DNA of 64,000 nucleotides from Saccopteryx bilineata (GCF_036850765.1 NC_089498.1:77478305-77542304); one strand, 5' to 3'. Positions 1 through 11,428 are shown, numbered from the stretch's first letter. The notes: a model not told the origin generated them from the letters alone. A program made the numbers and translations.

Positions 1-300
1 CAGGGCACACAGGAGAAGCACCTATCTGCTTCTCTACCCTTCCCTGTATCCTTTCTCTCTATCTCTCTCTTCCCCTCCCGCAGCTAAGGCTCCATGGGAG
101 CAAAAATTGGCCGGGCACTGAGGACAGCTTCATGGCCTCTGCCTCTGGTGCTAGAATGACTCTGGTTGCAACAGAGCAACGCCCCAGATGGGCAGAGCAT
201 CACCCCCTGGTGGGCATGCCGGGTGGATCCTGGTCAGGCACATGTGGGAATCTGTTTCTGCCTCCTCACTTCTCACTTCAGAAAAATTCAAGTAAAAAAA
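1..300 (+). mobile_element. Rhin-1-type SINE, 5' end outside window
   Basis: The copy begins within the end of the tRNA-like head (CAGGGCACACAGGAGAAGC) and runs through the pyrimidine-rich part and the GGGTGGATCC block to an A-rich tail at 285-300. It sits in L1 ORF2 at the same L1 position as the Rhin-1 copy at 14813-15171. It belongs to the older subfamily with AAATTGGCC in place of AAGATGGCC. Confidence 0.85.
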
Positions 301-1192
301 TGATATAGGGTGGCTGAATGGATAAAAAAAGCCTACATGAGACTCACTTCAGATCAGAAGACATAGAGACTGAAAGTAAATGGATGGAAAACAATATTTC
401 ATGAAAATTGAAATTTAAAAAAAAGCTGGGACAGCAATACTTATACCAGTCAAAATAGACTTTAAAACAACGGCCTTAACAAGAAACAAAGATGGACCCA
501 GCAATTCCACTTCTGGGCATTTATCCAGAGAAAACAAAACACTAATTCAAAAGATATAAGCACTCAATGTTCATTGCAGGATTAAGTACAGTAACTTATG
601 ATATAGAAGCATCTTAGATGTCCATCATAGATTAATGCATAAAGAAGAAGTGATATGTATATATGCATGTGTGTATATATTATATACATATGGTATATAT
701 ATAAAATATACGTAACAGAATGTTACTTGGGCATGAAAATGAATGAAAGCTTGCCATTTGTAGCAACATGGATGGACCTACAGATATTATACTAAGTGAA
801 ATAAGTCAAATAAGGACAAATACTGCATCATTTCATTTATATGGGGAATCTAAAAAGCTAAACAAATGAACAAACAACACAAAACAAACAGATTTATAAA
901 TACAGAAAACCAACTGGTGATTGCAAGAGGGTTGAGCAGTAGGAAGATGGGCAAAAAGGTGAAGGGGATTAAGAAGTACAAACTTATAACATAAATAAGT
1001 AACACAGAAGTAAAGTACAGCATAGAGAATACAGTCAATATTATCACAATAATGTTGTTTGGTGACAGATGGTTACTTGATTTCTCATAATGATCACTTT
1101 GTAAGATATATAAATGTCAAGTCACTATTATACAGCTGAAACTAATGTAATATTGTATGTCAACTATACTTTAATTTAAAAGAGCTTTACAT
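301..1192 (+). mobile_element. L1 with internal ORF2 deletion, copy 1
   Basis: The first part (301-490) is the start of L1 ORF2, around the endonuclease segment that ends with the ACTTTAAAACAA block. At about 490-496 the sequence jumps to the 3' end of ORF2 (CCCAGCAATTCCACTTCTGG) and continues through the 3'UTR to about 1192. Roughly 3.2 kb of ORF2, including the reverse transcriptase, is absent compared with the L1 at 36735-42716. The same junction occurs in the copy at 11841-16210. The upstream part lies outside the window. The element is old and non-coding. Confidence 0.75.
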
Positions 1193-1195
1193 TCC

Positions 1196-1485
1196 AGAGT
1201 GGAAAGAAGTATAGTATAGTAAATACATAAACCAGTAACATATTCATTACCATTAGCAGATATTATGTACTGTATATAATTGTACGTACTGTACTTTCAC
1301 ATGACTGGCCATGCCGTAGGTTTGTTTACACCAGCATCACCACAAATGGGTAATGCATTGAACAATGCTATTAGGAGGCTATGACATCACCAATAATGTC
1401 ATAGCTTCATTAAATCTTGTGGGATCACCATCCTATATGTGGTCTGTTGTTGACCAAAACATCATTATATGGTACATGACTGTAG
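1196..1485 (+). mobile_element. Tigger-like DNA transposon fragment
   Basis: The stretch around TTGACCAAAACATCATTATATGG, ending GGTACATGACTGTA, resembles the terminal part of an ancient pogo/Tigger-group non-autonomous element as I remember it from mammalian genomes. The left terminal repeat is not visible. The assignment is from memory. The fragment holds only a meaningless short ORF. Confidence 0.45.
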
Positions 1486-2045
1486 AACTAATAAGTGACT
1501 TTAGCAAGGTTAAAGTTTACAAAATCAACATACTAATATTAATTGTATTTCTATATTCTAATAGTAAAAATTAAAAATTAAAATTAATAAAATGTTATTT
1601 ATTAAAGCATTAAAATAGATGAAATACTTGGGGATAAATGAGACAAAATATGTTAAACTCTTTTACACTTGAAACTGAGAGAAACTTTTTAAAATGTAAA
1701 TAAATAAATAGATGTACCTCAGAGCTCAGAAGACAACAATGTTAAAAAAATGTTTTCCCCAAATTGATCTATAGATACCATACAATCACAATCAAAACAC
1801 CAGCAGCTTGTTGTGAAAACTGACAAGCTGATTCTACACTTCATACAGAAGGATTTAGAATAGGCGAAACAACTTTGAAAAAAAAGAGCAAAGTCAGAGG
1901 GTTGCATTACCTGACTCAAGACATTATATAAAGCCACAGTAATTAAAACAATGCGACATTGGCATGCAGATAATAAGTGGAACAGAATAGCATGTCCAAA
2001 AATAGACCCATTTATATATGGACGAGTGATTCTTAAATAGGCTTT
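1486..2045 (+). mobile_element. L1 ORF2 fragment (first segment of a split L1)
   Basis: Decayed ORF2 sequence runs through the palm/thumb region (ATAAAGCCACAGTAATTAAA, then GACCCATTTATATATGGACG). It stops near 2045 and is continued at about 5690 by the next part of ORF2. The intervening 3.6 kb was therefore inserted later. No frame is open. Confidence 0.7.
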
Positions 2046-2049
2046 GTAA

Positions 2050-2756
2050 AATATAATTTACAAACTTTACTATTCACCATTTACAATGTACAATTCAATG
2101 ATATTTCAAATTCACAGGGCTGTGCAACAATCACCACAGTCTATACAAAATTTTTGTCCCCGCAGAAAACCCTGTACTTATCAGAAGCCACTCCCCACTG
2201 CCCCTCTTATCTTCCCTTCACCCTTAAATACCACCAATCTATTTCCTGTCTTAACCTACAAATGTGTCTTCAGATTTGCTTATTCTGAACATTTGGTATA
2301 AACAGAATCATACACTATTTCTTTTTTCTGTGACTTGCCTCTTTTACTTAGCATGATTTTGTCAAGGTTCATCTATATTGTAGTATGCATCAGGACTCCA
2401 TTTCTTTCAACTGCCAAATAATATTAGGTGTAAGGATATATCGTGTTTTGTTTATGCATCCATCAGTTGATGGACACTGGTGTTGTTTCCCTTATTTGGC
2501 TACTATGAATAATGCTGCTATAGACATTTGTGTAAAATTTTTGTGTGGACATACATTCTCATTTCTCTTGGATAGATAAATATGTAGGAGTGGAATAGTT
2601 GGATCATATATAAGCTCTGCTTTACTTTTTAAGCAACTACAGTACTGTTTTCCAAAAGAGCCGCAAAATTCTACATTCCCACTAGAAGTGTATTAAGGTT
2701 CCAATTTCTCCACATCCTTACCAATACTTGTTATTGCTTGTCTTTTTAAGTATGAT
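2050..2756 (-). mobile_element. L1 3' end, minus strand
   Basis: Read on the minus strand this is the end of ORF2 plus 3'UTR. The reverse-complement landmarks CATCAGTTGATGGACACTGG and CTACTATGAATAATGCTGC are the familiar L1 C-terminal region. It lies inside the plus-strand L1 of 1486-7370 and abuts a second minus-strand L1 starting near 2757. It is old and has many stops. Confidence 0.7.
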
Positions 2757-2955
2757 AACATAAAAAATAAAGCATACATATAAAATATGCCATTTTAAGT
2801 ATACAATTTAGTGGCACTAATTATATTCACAATGTCATACAACCATCACTGCTATCTATTTCCAAAACTTTTCCATCGCCCCAAGCAGAAGCTCTGCACA
2901 CATTAAGCAATGAAACCTTATCCCCCTCATTCCTGGCCCATGGTGACCTCTAATC

Positions 2956-3927
2956 CAGTGTTTTTCAACCAGTGTGCCGTGGCACACTAGTGTGCCATGA
3001 GACATGGTCAGGTGTGCCGTGGGAAATTAAACATGGGTCCCCAAACTACGGCCCGCGGAGGCTATTTATCCAATCTGCCACCAGCTGCCTCCATCTGAAC
3101 ATAAACATTCCCCTCACAATCCCTCCAGCTATCAGTGACAGGAAGAGTGGAGGCACAGGGAACGCTCACTGACCAATCACCTTCTAGGATTCATCTCGAC
3201 CACTAGCGATGAACCAATAGTAGGCCGCCTCTCATCCACACCCAGGAAGGTCCCCGCTCGGGCTGCCGCGCACTTGTCATTGTGTGGCCGCGGCAAGTAG
3301 TTGAAGTTGCTACTCCTCCCCAAGGTCCTGATTTCTAATCCTGGTCAGGACTGGAGGTAAATGTTGCCACCACTAGATGAAGCCTCAGGCTCAGCTGGTT
3401 ATGTCTATCCTGATGGTGTATATAGATATTTGACCTTTTTCTTTTTAAAAGAGGCCCCCACAGAGGGTGCTATACAATGCATCACAATACTATCTAACTC
3501 TAAAGCTAAAGTTTGCTGACCTTCCTTTGGACAGTTTTTGGTTATCTGTTGCCAAGGAGTTCCCCATTCTGGCCAACAAAGCTATTTTGACATTGTTCCC
3601 ATTTTCAACCACATATCTATGTGAGCTGAGCTTCTCAAGCTTGACTGCGATAAAAACTAAAAACAGAGAGAGACTGAGAACTGTTGAGGAAGAGCTTCGT
3701 GTGTGTCTTTCTACCATTCCTGCCAGGATATCCCTTTTGTGTTCATCGAAACAGGCCCAGGTTTCACACTAAGTGAGTATAAATACATTTAGAAACTATA
3801 TTATTAACTATATGTATAATATGTACTGTGTTAGAGTGCATTTCGTGTCATTTTGGTAGGTGGTGTGCCCCAGGATTTTGTAAATGTAGAAAATGTGCCG
3901 CAGCTCAAAAAAGGTTGAAAATCACTG
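2956..3927 (+). mobile_element. hAT DNA transposon, 972 bp, with transposase remnant
   Basis: The ends are inverted repeats: CAGTGTTTTTCAACC on the left, and CAGTGATTTTCAACC when the right end is reverse-complemented. It is flanked by a perfect 8-bp duplication, CTCTAATC, at 2948-2955 and 3928-3935. Both the 8-bp duplication and the CAG...CTG ends are typical of hAT elements. The interior contains a transposase C-terminal remnant and, near 3040-3075, a stretch resembling the terminus of the second hAT family seen at 36425 and 43537. Confidence 0.85.
3467..3772 (+). pseudogene. hAT transposase C-terminal remnant
   Basis: A 101-codon open frame whose middle part (from about codon 12 to codon 88) looks like the C-terminal dimerisation end of hAT transposases, the type also found in domesticated ZBED proteins. 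The run [20 protein letters not shown] and the following R-x-R region are characteristic. Full transposases have around 600 residues. The N-terminal zinc finger and the catalytic DDE part are missing, so this is a relic. The position inside matched terminal repeats supports the assignment. Strand and frame agree with a transcript reading toward the right end. Confidence 0.75.
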
Positions 3928-4257
3928 CTCTAATCTACTTTCTGTTACTGTTAATTTGCCCATTCTAGATATTTCATATATGTGGAATCACACATTATTT
4001 GTCTTTTTGTCTCTGGCTTACTTCACTTAGCATAATGTTTTCATAGTTTATGCATGGTAAAGCATGTACCAGAATGTCATTCTTTTCTGTGACTGAATAC
4101 TATTCCACTGTAGGTATATACGACATTTTGTTTATCCATTCATTTGTTGATAAACATTTGAATCGTTTCCACCTTTTGGCTATTTTGAATAATGCTACAG
4201 TGATTATTGTCAGATGAATATCCGCTTGAGCACCTTTTTTCATTTCTTTTGGGTATA

Positions 4258-4633
4258 CAATTGGCCCACTGTATCAGCAATTTCGATATTCACAGATTCA
4301 ACCAACTGCAGATTAAAATTATTAGAAAAAAAACAGTTATGCTGTTGCAGACATGAACTCTATTGTTAAGCCTACAATGATTTTGTACTGAAATTGTGCA
4401 GACATTTTTTTCTTGCCATTATTCCTAAATAATATAGTATAAAAATATTTATACAGATTTACATTGTTGTGGGCGTTATACGTAATGTAGAGATAATTTG
4501 AAGTAAATGGGAGGTTGTACATGACGGTATGCAGACATTATACCATTTTATATCAGCTACTTGAGCATCCTCAGAGTTTGTTACCCACAGGAGCGATGGA
4601 GCCAAACACTGTAGGTACTGAAGGATGACTGTG
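4258..4633 (+). mobile_element. MER2/Tigger-group non-autonomous element
   Basis: The left end reads CAATTGGCCCACTGTATCAG, followed by a GATTCAACCAACTGCAGAT block. The right end reads CTGAAGGATGACTGTG. TA dinucleotides flank it (4256-4257 and 4634-4635), as expected for Tc1/mariner-pogo insertions. The minus-strand L1 resumes exactly afterwards. Family naming is from memory. It carries no coding capacity. Confidence 0.65.
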
Positions 4634-4883
4634 TACTTAAAAGTGGAATTGCAGAGTCATCCGGTAATTATATTGTTAACTTCTTGAGAAACTGCCAAAC
4701 TTTTTCACAGTGGCTGAACCATTTTGTGTTCCCCACCAACCCTGTGCAAGGTTTCCTATCTCTCCCCGTCCTCATCAACATTGTTTATTTTCAGGCGATG
4801 GTGGGTTTTTGGTCTGGTCGTTCTTGTTGTTCTTGGTCCTATTTCATTATAATAGCTATCCTAGTAGATATCCCATTTTGGGT

Positions 4884-5062
4884 TTTTTTTTAATCTTTAT
4901 TTATTTATTTTAGAGAATGAGAAAAGGAGAGACATTGATTTGTTGTTCCACTTATCTATATATTCATTGGTTGTTTCTTGTATGTGCCCTGACCCAGGAT
5001 TAAACCTCCAACCTTGGTGTATTGAGACAATGCTCCAACCGACTGAGCTATCCTGCCAGGGC
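4884..5062 (-). mobile_element. Ves-type SINE (family C), minus strand
   Basis: A tRNA-derived head at the right end (reverse complement GCCCTGGCAGGATAGCTCAG) is followed on the minus strand by GGGCACATACAAGAAACAACC and a CT-rich segment, then the poly-A tail seen as T's at 4883-4892. It is inserted in the minus-strand L1 with an imperfect duplication around TCCCATT/TCCCACT. Confidence 0.75.
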
Positions 5063-5689
5063 TCCCACTGTGGTTTTGATTTGCATTCCTCTAATGAATA
5101 ATGATGATGAGCATTTTTTTCATGTGTTATCAGCCATTTATATATCTTTAAATGCAGTAAATGTATTTTTAAAAGCTCAGGTTTTTATTTGGGTTATTTA
5201 ACTTATAATTGTTGTGTTTTTATATATTCTGGATCAAATTCCTTTATCAAATATATGATCTGTGAATATTTCCTCCCATTCTGTAGGCTAACTCTACACT
5301 TTCTTGATGGCAACATTTACAGTGCAAAATATTCAAATTACTTCTAGCTCAACTTATCTATATTTTTTTTGTCATTTTTGCTTTTTATTCAACACCATAG
5401 CCTAATCAAAGTCACAAATATTTGTTTCTTCATTTTCTTCTAAGTGTTTAGCTCTTACATTTAGGTCTATGAGTTATTTTGAGTTAATATTTTGTGTATG
5501 GTGTGAGGTTGGGGTCCAACTAAATTCTTTTGCATAGGAATATCCAGTTGCTCCAGCACTGTTTGTTGAAAAGACTATAATTGAATAAATTGTCTTGGCA
5601 TCCTTGTAAAAAACAAAAAACCCAATTGATCACAATTGTATGGAGTTGTTTTTGAAATTTTATATCTGTGGCGACTGACTTTAGTTAAA

Positions 5690-7370
5690 AGTAATTTGGT
5701 GGAGAAAGGATAGGTTTTCAACAAATGGTGCTAGAACAAGTGGATGGTCCTATACCAAAACAAACAAATAAACAAAAAAACTTTTAATACATATCTCACA
5801 ATCTATATCTTGTATATTACTATAAAACTATAAAACTTCTACAAAAGAAACAGAAAAAAATTTTGTAGTCAATTAGACAAAAAAGTGTTTAGATATGACA
5901 CCAAAAGTATAATTCTCCCTCCCCCAAATTCAATAATTTGGACTTTATCAAAATTAAAGGGCTCTGCTCTTTAAAAGACACTGGTGAGAGGATGAAAAGA
6001 TAAACCCCAAAGTGGGAAAATATATTTGTGAAACACATATCTGAAAAATAACTTGTATCAGGAATACATAACAAACTGTCAAAACTCAATTAAATAAAAC
6101 AATTTTATAAATATACAAAAATTTTAACACATACTTCACCAAATAAGCACATAAAAAGATGCTTAACATCATTGGTCATTTAAAAAAATGCAGATTTTGT
6201 CCTGGCTGACTAGCTCAGTGGTAGAGCGTCAGCCTGGCATATGGAAGTCCTGGGTTTGATTCCTGGCCAGGGCACACAGGAAAAGTGCCCATCTGCTTCT
6301 CCACTCTTCCCCTTCTCCTTTCTCTCTGTCTCTTTCTTCCCCTCCCGCAACCAATGCTCCCAGGCACTGAGTTGGCCTGGGCACTAAGGATGGCTCTATG
6401 GCCTCCACCTCAGGCGCTGGTTGCAATGGAGCAACACCCCAGATGGACAGAGCATCACCCCCTGGTGGGCATGCCGGGTGGATCCAGGTCAGGCGCATGC
6501 GGGAGTCTGTCTCTGCCTCCCTGCTTCTCACTTCAGACAAATACCAAAAAAAAAAAAAAAAAAAAAAGAAATAAATAAAAATAAATTTAAAAATGTATAT
6601 TTTTAAAAATGCAAATAAAACCCCCCAAAATAACTTCTCCACACTTATTAAAAGAAATGGAATTTTGAAAACTGACCATATCAAGTGTTGGTGAGGATAT
6701 GGAAGAACTGGAATTCTCTCATAGTGCTGGTGGAAAAATAAATGGTACAACCACTTTGGAAAGAATTTTGGAAGTTTGTGTTTTTTTTTCATTTTATATA
6801 TATAACTATCACATAATTCAAGCATCCCATTTAGTACTTACCCAAGAAAAATGAAAGCACACATCCATACCAAGACTTGTCCATGCATGTTCATCTTTAC
6901 TTATAACAGTCCTAACCTAGAAATAACCCAAATATCAACAGTGAATGAATAAACAAATTGAGATATATACATACAATAGAATACTCTTCATCAGTAAAAT
7001 AGAATGAACCACTGATATATTTAATAGCATGGAAGAATCTTAAAATAACTATGCTCAGTGAAAAACTCCAGACAAAGCGGAGTACATACTATGTGGTTCC
7101 ATTCGTGTCAAGTTCTAGAAAACGCGAATTGAACCACAGTTACAGAAAGCAGATCTGCAGTTTCTTTAGAATAGAGTGATGGAGCAGGGAGGTGTGGGAA
7201 GAATGAATTTCAAAGGGACATAAGGGAAAGTTTGGATACATTCATTATCTTGACTTCACAGGTATATACATGTAACAAAATTTACCAAACCACAAACTTT
7301 TTATATGGATATGTCATTATATGTTGATTATGTCTCACTAAAGCTATTTTTAACTTACATATGCATTGAT
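5690..7370 (+). mobile_element. L1 ORF2 3' part and 3'UTR (second segment of the split L1)
   Basis: This continues the L1 of 1486-2045, starting at GGTTTTCAACAAATGGTGCT. A Rhin-1 SINE interrupts it at 6200-6567. The last coding part is near 6700-7100 (CATAGTGCTGGTGGAAAAAT, then TATGTGGTTCCATTCGTG) and the 3'UTR runs to about 7370. All frames are broken. Confidence 0.7.
6200..6567 (+). mobile_element. Rhin-1-type SINE
   Basis: A complete copy from TCCTGGCTGACTAGCTCAG to an A-tail of about 24 residues. The pol III B-box region reads GGTTTGATTCC, decayed from GGTTCGATTCC. A duplication of the L1 target is visible (TTAAAAAAATGCAGAT on the left, TTAAAAATGCAAAT on the right). Confidence 0.88.
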
Positions 7371-7379
7371 AATATAAAA

Positions 7380-8000
7380 TAGTACAACCGTGTTGACACT
7401 CAGATGGGCAGTGCCTCAAAAAGCTAAACCAAGAGTTATCATCTAATCCAGAAATTCTACTTTTCCATTATCTACCCGAGAGAAATGAAAATATATGTCC
7501 ACACAAAGAAATTTGTGCATAAATCTCTATAATTCATAATAGCCAAAAATCAGAAGCAACTTACATTTCCATCAACTGATGAACGGATAAGCAAATGTGC
7601 TATGTCTGCACAATGGAATATCGCTCATCAGTGGAAAAGAATCAAGTACTGATACGTACAACAATAAGAACATCAAAAATGTTATGCTAAGTGAAAGAGC
7701 CACCACAAAACACCACTTATTATATGATTGCATTTATATAAAAAGTCCAAAGCAGGAACATTTGTAGATTCTAAGATAGAAATTAGACTCTAAGTGGTTG
7801 CCTAGGCCTGGGGTGGGGGAGAATGCAAATTGATGGCTCACGGGTGTAAGCTTTCTTTTGAGGATGATGAAAAAGTTCTGAAATCAGATTATGGTGATGG
7901 TTGTATGACTCTATAAATATACTAAAAACCATTGAGTCATTTGCTTTAAGCAGATAAGCTTTTTGGTATGTAAGTTATATCTCAAAAAAGCTGTTAAACA
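7380..8000 (+). mobile_element. L1 3' end fragment
   Basis: Another 5'-truncated L1 end lies directly behind the previous one. It contains CATTTCCATCAACTGATGAA, AATGGAATATCGCTCATCAG and a 3'UTR with CCTAGGCCTGGGGTGGGGGA. It is coding-dead. Confidence 0.65.
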
Positions 8001-8734
8001 TTACACACATGGCTGGCTTTGCATTTCTGCTGGGCAGTGCCATTTCAGGGAAACAGACTGGCATGATGTGGAGCCAGAGGTAAGTCGGGGACCTAGTGGT
8101 GCCCACCAGGTGCCTGCCCTGCACATCGTAAGTGCTCCACAAGTATTTGCACATTGTTTACACAGGGCAAATGTTGCAACCAATAAAAATGTATTAGATA
8201 TCATTTTTGACCCCAGGATTTTTTTTAAATGATCATGTGTAACAGATTTTAAGTACTCCATTTACATTTGCTAACAAATAACTAAATTTGATAAAGTTAG
8301 CTCAAATGTACAAGTTACATTTAAGTCTTGAGTAGTTTTGCTTTTCAAGATTTTGCTGTGATCGTTAAGGATACCATCTCCGACTCTGTTCCATTTGCAT
8401 CGGACCTCCTTTTCCGGCTCGTCAGATCACTGCCTTGGGGAAGTGCGGATGGAAGTGAGCTTTCTTATCACGTGCCACCTAATGAGGGTCAATATTTGGC
8501 TGTCTCAAATCTGACATCTGCCAAATGAGTGCTACTGAGTTTGGTGCCAGACTCAAACAACGTTATGGCCATAAGCTGAAAGCATAATGTCTATGCAAGT
8601 TTTAGGCAGGATGGTGACTGGCAGTTTATTTTTTCCAACAGGATAGAACTCTCTTCCACTTCCTTTTCAAGAGAAAAGGTTATCCTAAAATATCCTGTTT
8701 AGAAAATAGAAAGATGAAAGTTTTGATAAGCATA
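8001..8734. other. Anonymous stretch
   Basis: No repeat family, exon-like open frame or RNA gene was recognised. The ORFs present are short (under 95 codons) and have no visible motif. Confidence 0.4.
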
Positions 8735-9292
8735 AGTCCCACAACAATGCCTACACCCGAATCCCTGAAATCTCCAAGCATATTATGTAATATAGCAAAA
8801 TGGGCATTACAGGTGTAATTAAAGTTAGAGACTGTAAAATAAGGAGATTATTCTGGATGATCTGGGTGTGCCCAGTGTAACTGCATGATCTTTTGAAACC
8901 ACAGAACTTTCTCCAGTAGGAGGCAAAAGAGATGAGGCAGGAGAAGTCAGATTCCAAGCTTGAGAAGGAAGGACTCAGCAGCATTGCTGGCTTGGAAGAC
9001 GCCGCAGCAATCTGACAAGGGATACAGGGCATCCTACGGAACTGAGGGCAGCTCCAGGCTGACAGCCAAACTTAACAAACAAACCAACTTGTTAAGGGGT
9101 TCTTCCCCAGGGCCTCCAGTAAGAAACAAACTCTGCTGAGCCCTCAATCTCAGCATTTTGAGACCTGAAGGAGAACACCTTGGCAAGCCCACCAGACTTC
9201 TGCCTGCAGAACTGTGAGATAATAAGTGGGTATTGCTTTAAGCTTCCAAGTTTTTGGTAATTTGTTACATGGCAATAGAAAACTACAAGAGT
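8735..9292 (+). mobile_element. MaLR-type solitary LTR
   Basis: The 3' half has the hallmark end of mammalian MaLR LTRs: GAACTGTGAGATAATAAG, TTGCTTTAAGC, then TTTGGTAATTTGTTACATGG and AATAGAAAAC. The 5' part (GGAGATTATTCTGGATGATC) also fits that family. No internal retroviral region was seen, so it reads as an ancient solitary LTR. Subfamily not assigned. Confidence 0.65.
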
Positions 9293-10555
9293 TATTGGAA
9301 AGAGTTTTAAGAGCCCTATGTGCTTAGAAGGTTCTTAGGGAAGGTGTTTAAATTTAAACATTGGAAGACACATTCAGGGATATAAACAAAAAACATTATG
9401 AGGATTATATCACAGACCTAGGGCTTTGGACTCAGAAGTCGGCCCTGACACCAAACTCCGCAGCAGGCACAGAACTGGCGTGGTAGATTTAGTTTCAGGT
9501 GTGCAGATTCAGAGAGAAGCAGGGAAGAGGAAAAGAAGTGGGAGGTATTGGACTCTTGATTGGGTCAGATATCGGGAGGTTCTGTGAGAAAGGAAAAGCA
9601 ATGATGTGGCTTTTGCCCCCAACTTGCTGTCACTGGAATGTTCTACTCACCTCATACAAAGCCAGCTAATCACCCCAGCCTCAAAGCAGCAGTCCCATAT
9701 TCTACTGGCCACAACCACTGACGGCTCTAGGATGGGGGCATACATGGTGTCCTCCCTGGAAAAAAAGGCTGGCCTTTCAGGAAGTGACCATGTAAGGCTG
9801 CTGTTTCCCTCAAGGGGGCACAGGACTAAAATAAAGAAATACATCATTTGTCATCTGGCATATTATTGTATAAATCTCCATTTTGTTCCATTTCTATAAA
9901 TGCTTTCAGAGGTCTGAGATTCAGGAAACCTGGGGCCTTTTCTCAATTCTAGCGTTCCAGTTTGAACTTATGATTTAATGTAACTGTCAAGGAATAAGAA
10001 TGAAACACTTAATTCCAATGCTATATAAACTATAGAAATAATGGCAAGATTTCCAATTTATTTTACAAAGCTAACATGCACACTTGCACACGTGCAGTAC
10101 ACACACTAGGCCAGACTAGTCTCACCTAAACTATTTATATGCAATTTGTAAACATGAATCATAAATGGAATAGTACCAAGTCTAATCCATCAGTACAACA
10201 TACTACAATAATGATATTCCACTAGCAAGCAGAGCTTGGCCCAGACATGCAAAGATCTTCAGTATTTTAGGATTTATTAACACTATGTACAAACTGTGTC
10301 TGTTTGTACAATGGCATTGTGCTGATGTCTAGCATACAGTAAATAAGTATTTGCTGGATGGCTAAGTGAATATTCACTGTCAATGTTCCACTTGAAAATA
10401 AAATGAGAAAAAAAATTCATTCAAGTGGCAATCATAGCAACTTTATATAAATATAAAATAATGTGAATGTGTTTGTGATTGTGTGTGTGTGTACAAGTAA
10501 AAATAATACCCAGAAATGAACTTTAAAATGGTATGAAGAGCTACCTGAAGAAAAG
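9293..10555. other. Anonymous stretch
   Basis: Non-repetitive sequence apart from a short TG run near 10475-10492. The 97-codon frame at 9606-9899 has no recognisable motif and an overlapping frame on the other strand. Confidence 0.4.
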
Positions 10556-10659
10556 AGCTAATTTCGCCCAAGGTACAACAATGTGACTGTATGTAACAAT
10601 ACTATCTTGTGCACTTAACATTTGCTAAGAGGGTAGATCTTAAGTGTTCTCACCACAAA

Positions 10660-10812
10660 AGAAGGAAAGGAAAGGAAAGGAAAGGAAAGGAAAGGAAAGG
10701 AAAGGAAAGGAAAGGAAAGGAAAGGAAAGAAGGAAAGGGAAGGGAAGGGAAGGGAAGGGAAGGGAAGGGAAGGGAAGGGAAGGGAAGGGAAGGGAAGGGA
10801 AGGGAAGGGAAA
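10660..10812 (+). repeat. Composite pentanucleotide array (AAAGG)12 then (AAGGG)15
   Basis: Twelve perfect AAAGG units occupy 10666-10725. A short imperfect bridge follows, then fifteen perfect AAGGG units at 10735-10809. Imperfect GA-rich sequence borders it. The array lies in the A-rich tract of an L1 3'UTR, its likely origin. It produces long spurious open frames of K/G/R/E on one strand and P/F/L/S on the other. Confidence 0.97.
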
Positions 10813-10934
10813 GAAAGGGGAAAGGAGAAAAAGTTTAATATGGGAAGTGATGGAGATGTTCATGACTTTGTGGTGATTATTTCATAATGTATAGTTAAAG
10901 CAAGTCATCAGGGTGTGCACCTTAAATATATACA

Positions 10935-11254
10935 CTTTTTTTTGGACAGAGACAGAGAGAGGGACAAAGAGAGGGACAGATAGGGACAGACAGGAAGAGA
11001 GATGAGAAGCATCAATTCTTTGTTGCAAAACTTTAGTTACTTGTTCATTGATTGTTTACTCATATGTGCCTTGACCGTAGGCCTACAGCAGACCGAGTAA
11101 CCCCTTGCTCAAGCCAGTGACCTTGGGCTCAAGCTGGTGAGCCTTGCTCAAACCAGATGAGCCTGCACTCAAGCTGGCGACCTTGGGGTCTCGAACCTGG
11201 GTCCTCCACATCCCAGTCTGATGCTCTATCCACTGTGCCACCACCTGGTCAGGC
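10935..11254 (-). mobile_element. Family B SINE, minus strand
   Basis: tRNA-derived SINE of about 320 bp. Its minus-strand start is GCCTGACCAGGTGGTGGCAC. It then has the duplicated AAGGTCNCTGGCTTGAGC-type core, AAGGCACATATGAG and a GT/CT-rich tail with oligo-A. Target duplication AAATATATACA lies at 10924-10934 and 11255-11265. Confidence 0.85.
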
Positions 11255-11428
11255 AAATATATACAATTTTTAATTGTCAACTCTACCTCAGTAAAACTGG
11301 AAAAAATAAAAGAAAATGTCACCAAAAACAAAAAAGAAAACACACTGTAGTTTTTTGTTTTGCTTTGTTTTGTTTTAAGATAAACACAGGAGAAACATGG
11401 TGCATTCCTAGATTTAAAAAAACAATCA

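Larger units (their letters stand above)
2757..5690 (-). mobile_element. L1 3' portion, minus strand, with three nested insertions
   Basis: A minus-strand L1 3'UTR and ORF2 end are split into segments 2757-2947, 3936-4257, 4634-4883 and 5063-5690. The inserts are a hAT transposon (2956-3927), a Tigger-group element (4258-4633) and a Ves-type SINE (4884-5062). The L1 reads continuously across each insertion once the target duplications are removed. The far end, near 5690, is the 5' truncation point. Confidence 0.7.
10560..11340 (+). mobile_element. L1 3'UTR fragment hosting an array and a SINE
   Basis: The L1 3' end is recognisable from TGTAACAATACTATCTTGTG, then GAGGGTAGATCTTAAGTGTT, and after 11255 AATTTTTAATTGTCAACTC. 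The A-rich spot after CTCACCAC has expanded into the pentanucleotide array at 10660-10812. A minus-strand family B SINE interrupts at 10935-11254. Confidence 0.65.

Noticed and set aside
8735..9292. Complete endogenous retrovirus
   Set aside because: Only an LTR-like sequence is visible. No gag, pol or env-like frame lies on either side.
10660..10812. CRISPR-like regular array
   Set aside because: Units are five bases and contiguous without spacers, in mammalian DNA. It is a microsatellite.
10609..10887. Overlapping K/G/R/E-rich and P/F/L/S-rich frames
   Set aside because: They are translations of the AAAGG/AAGGG array in both strands.
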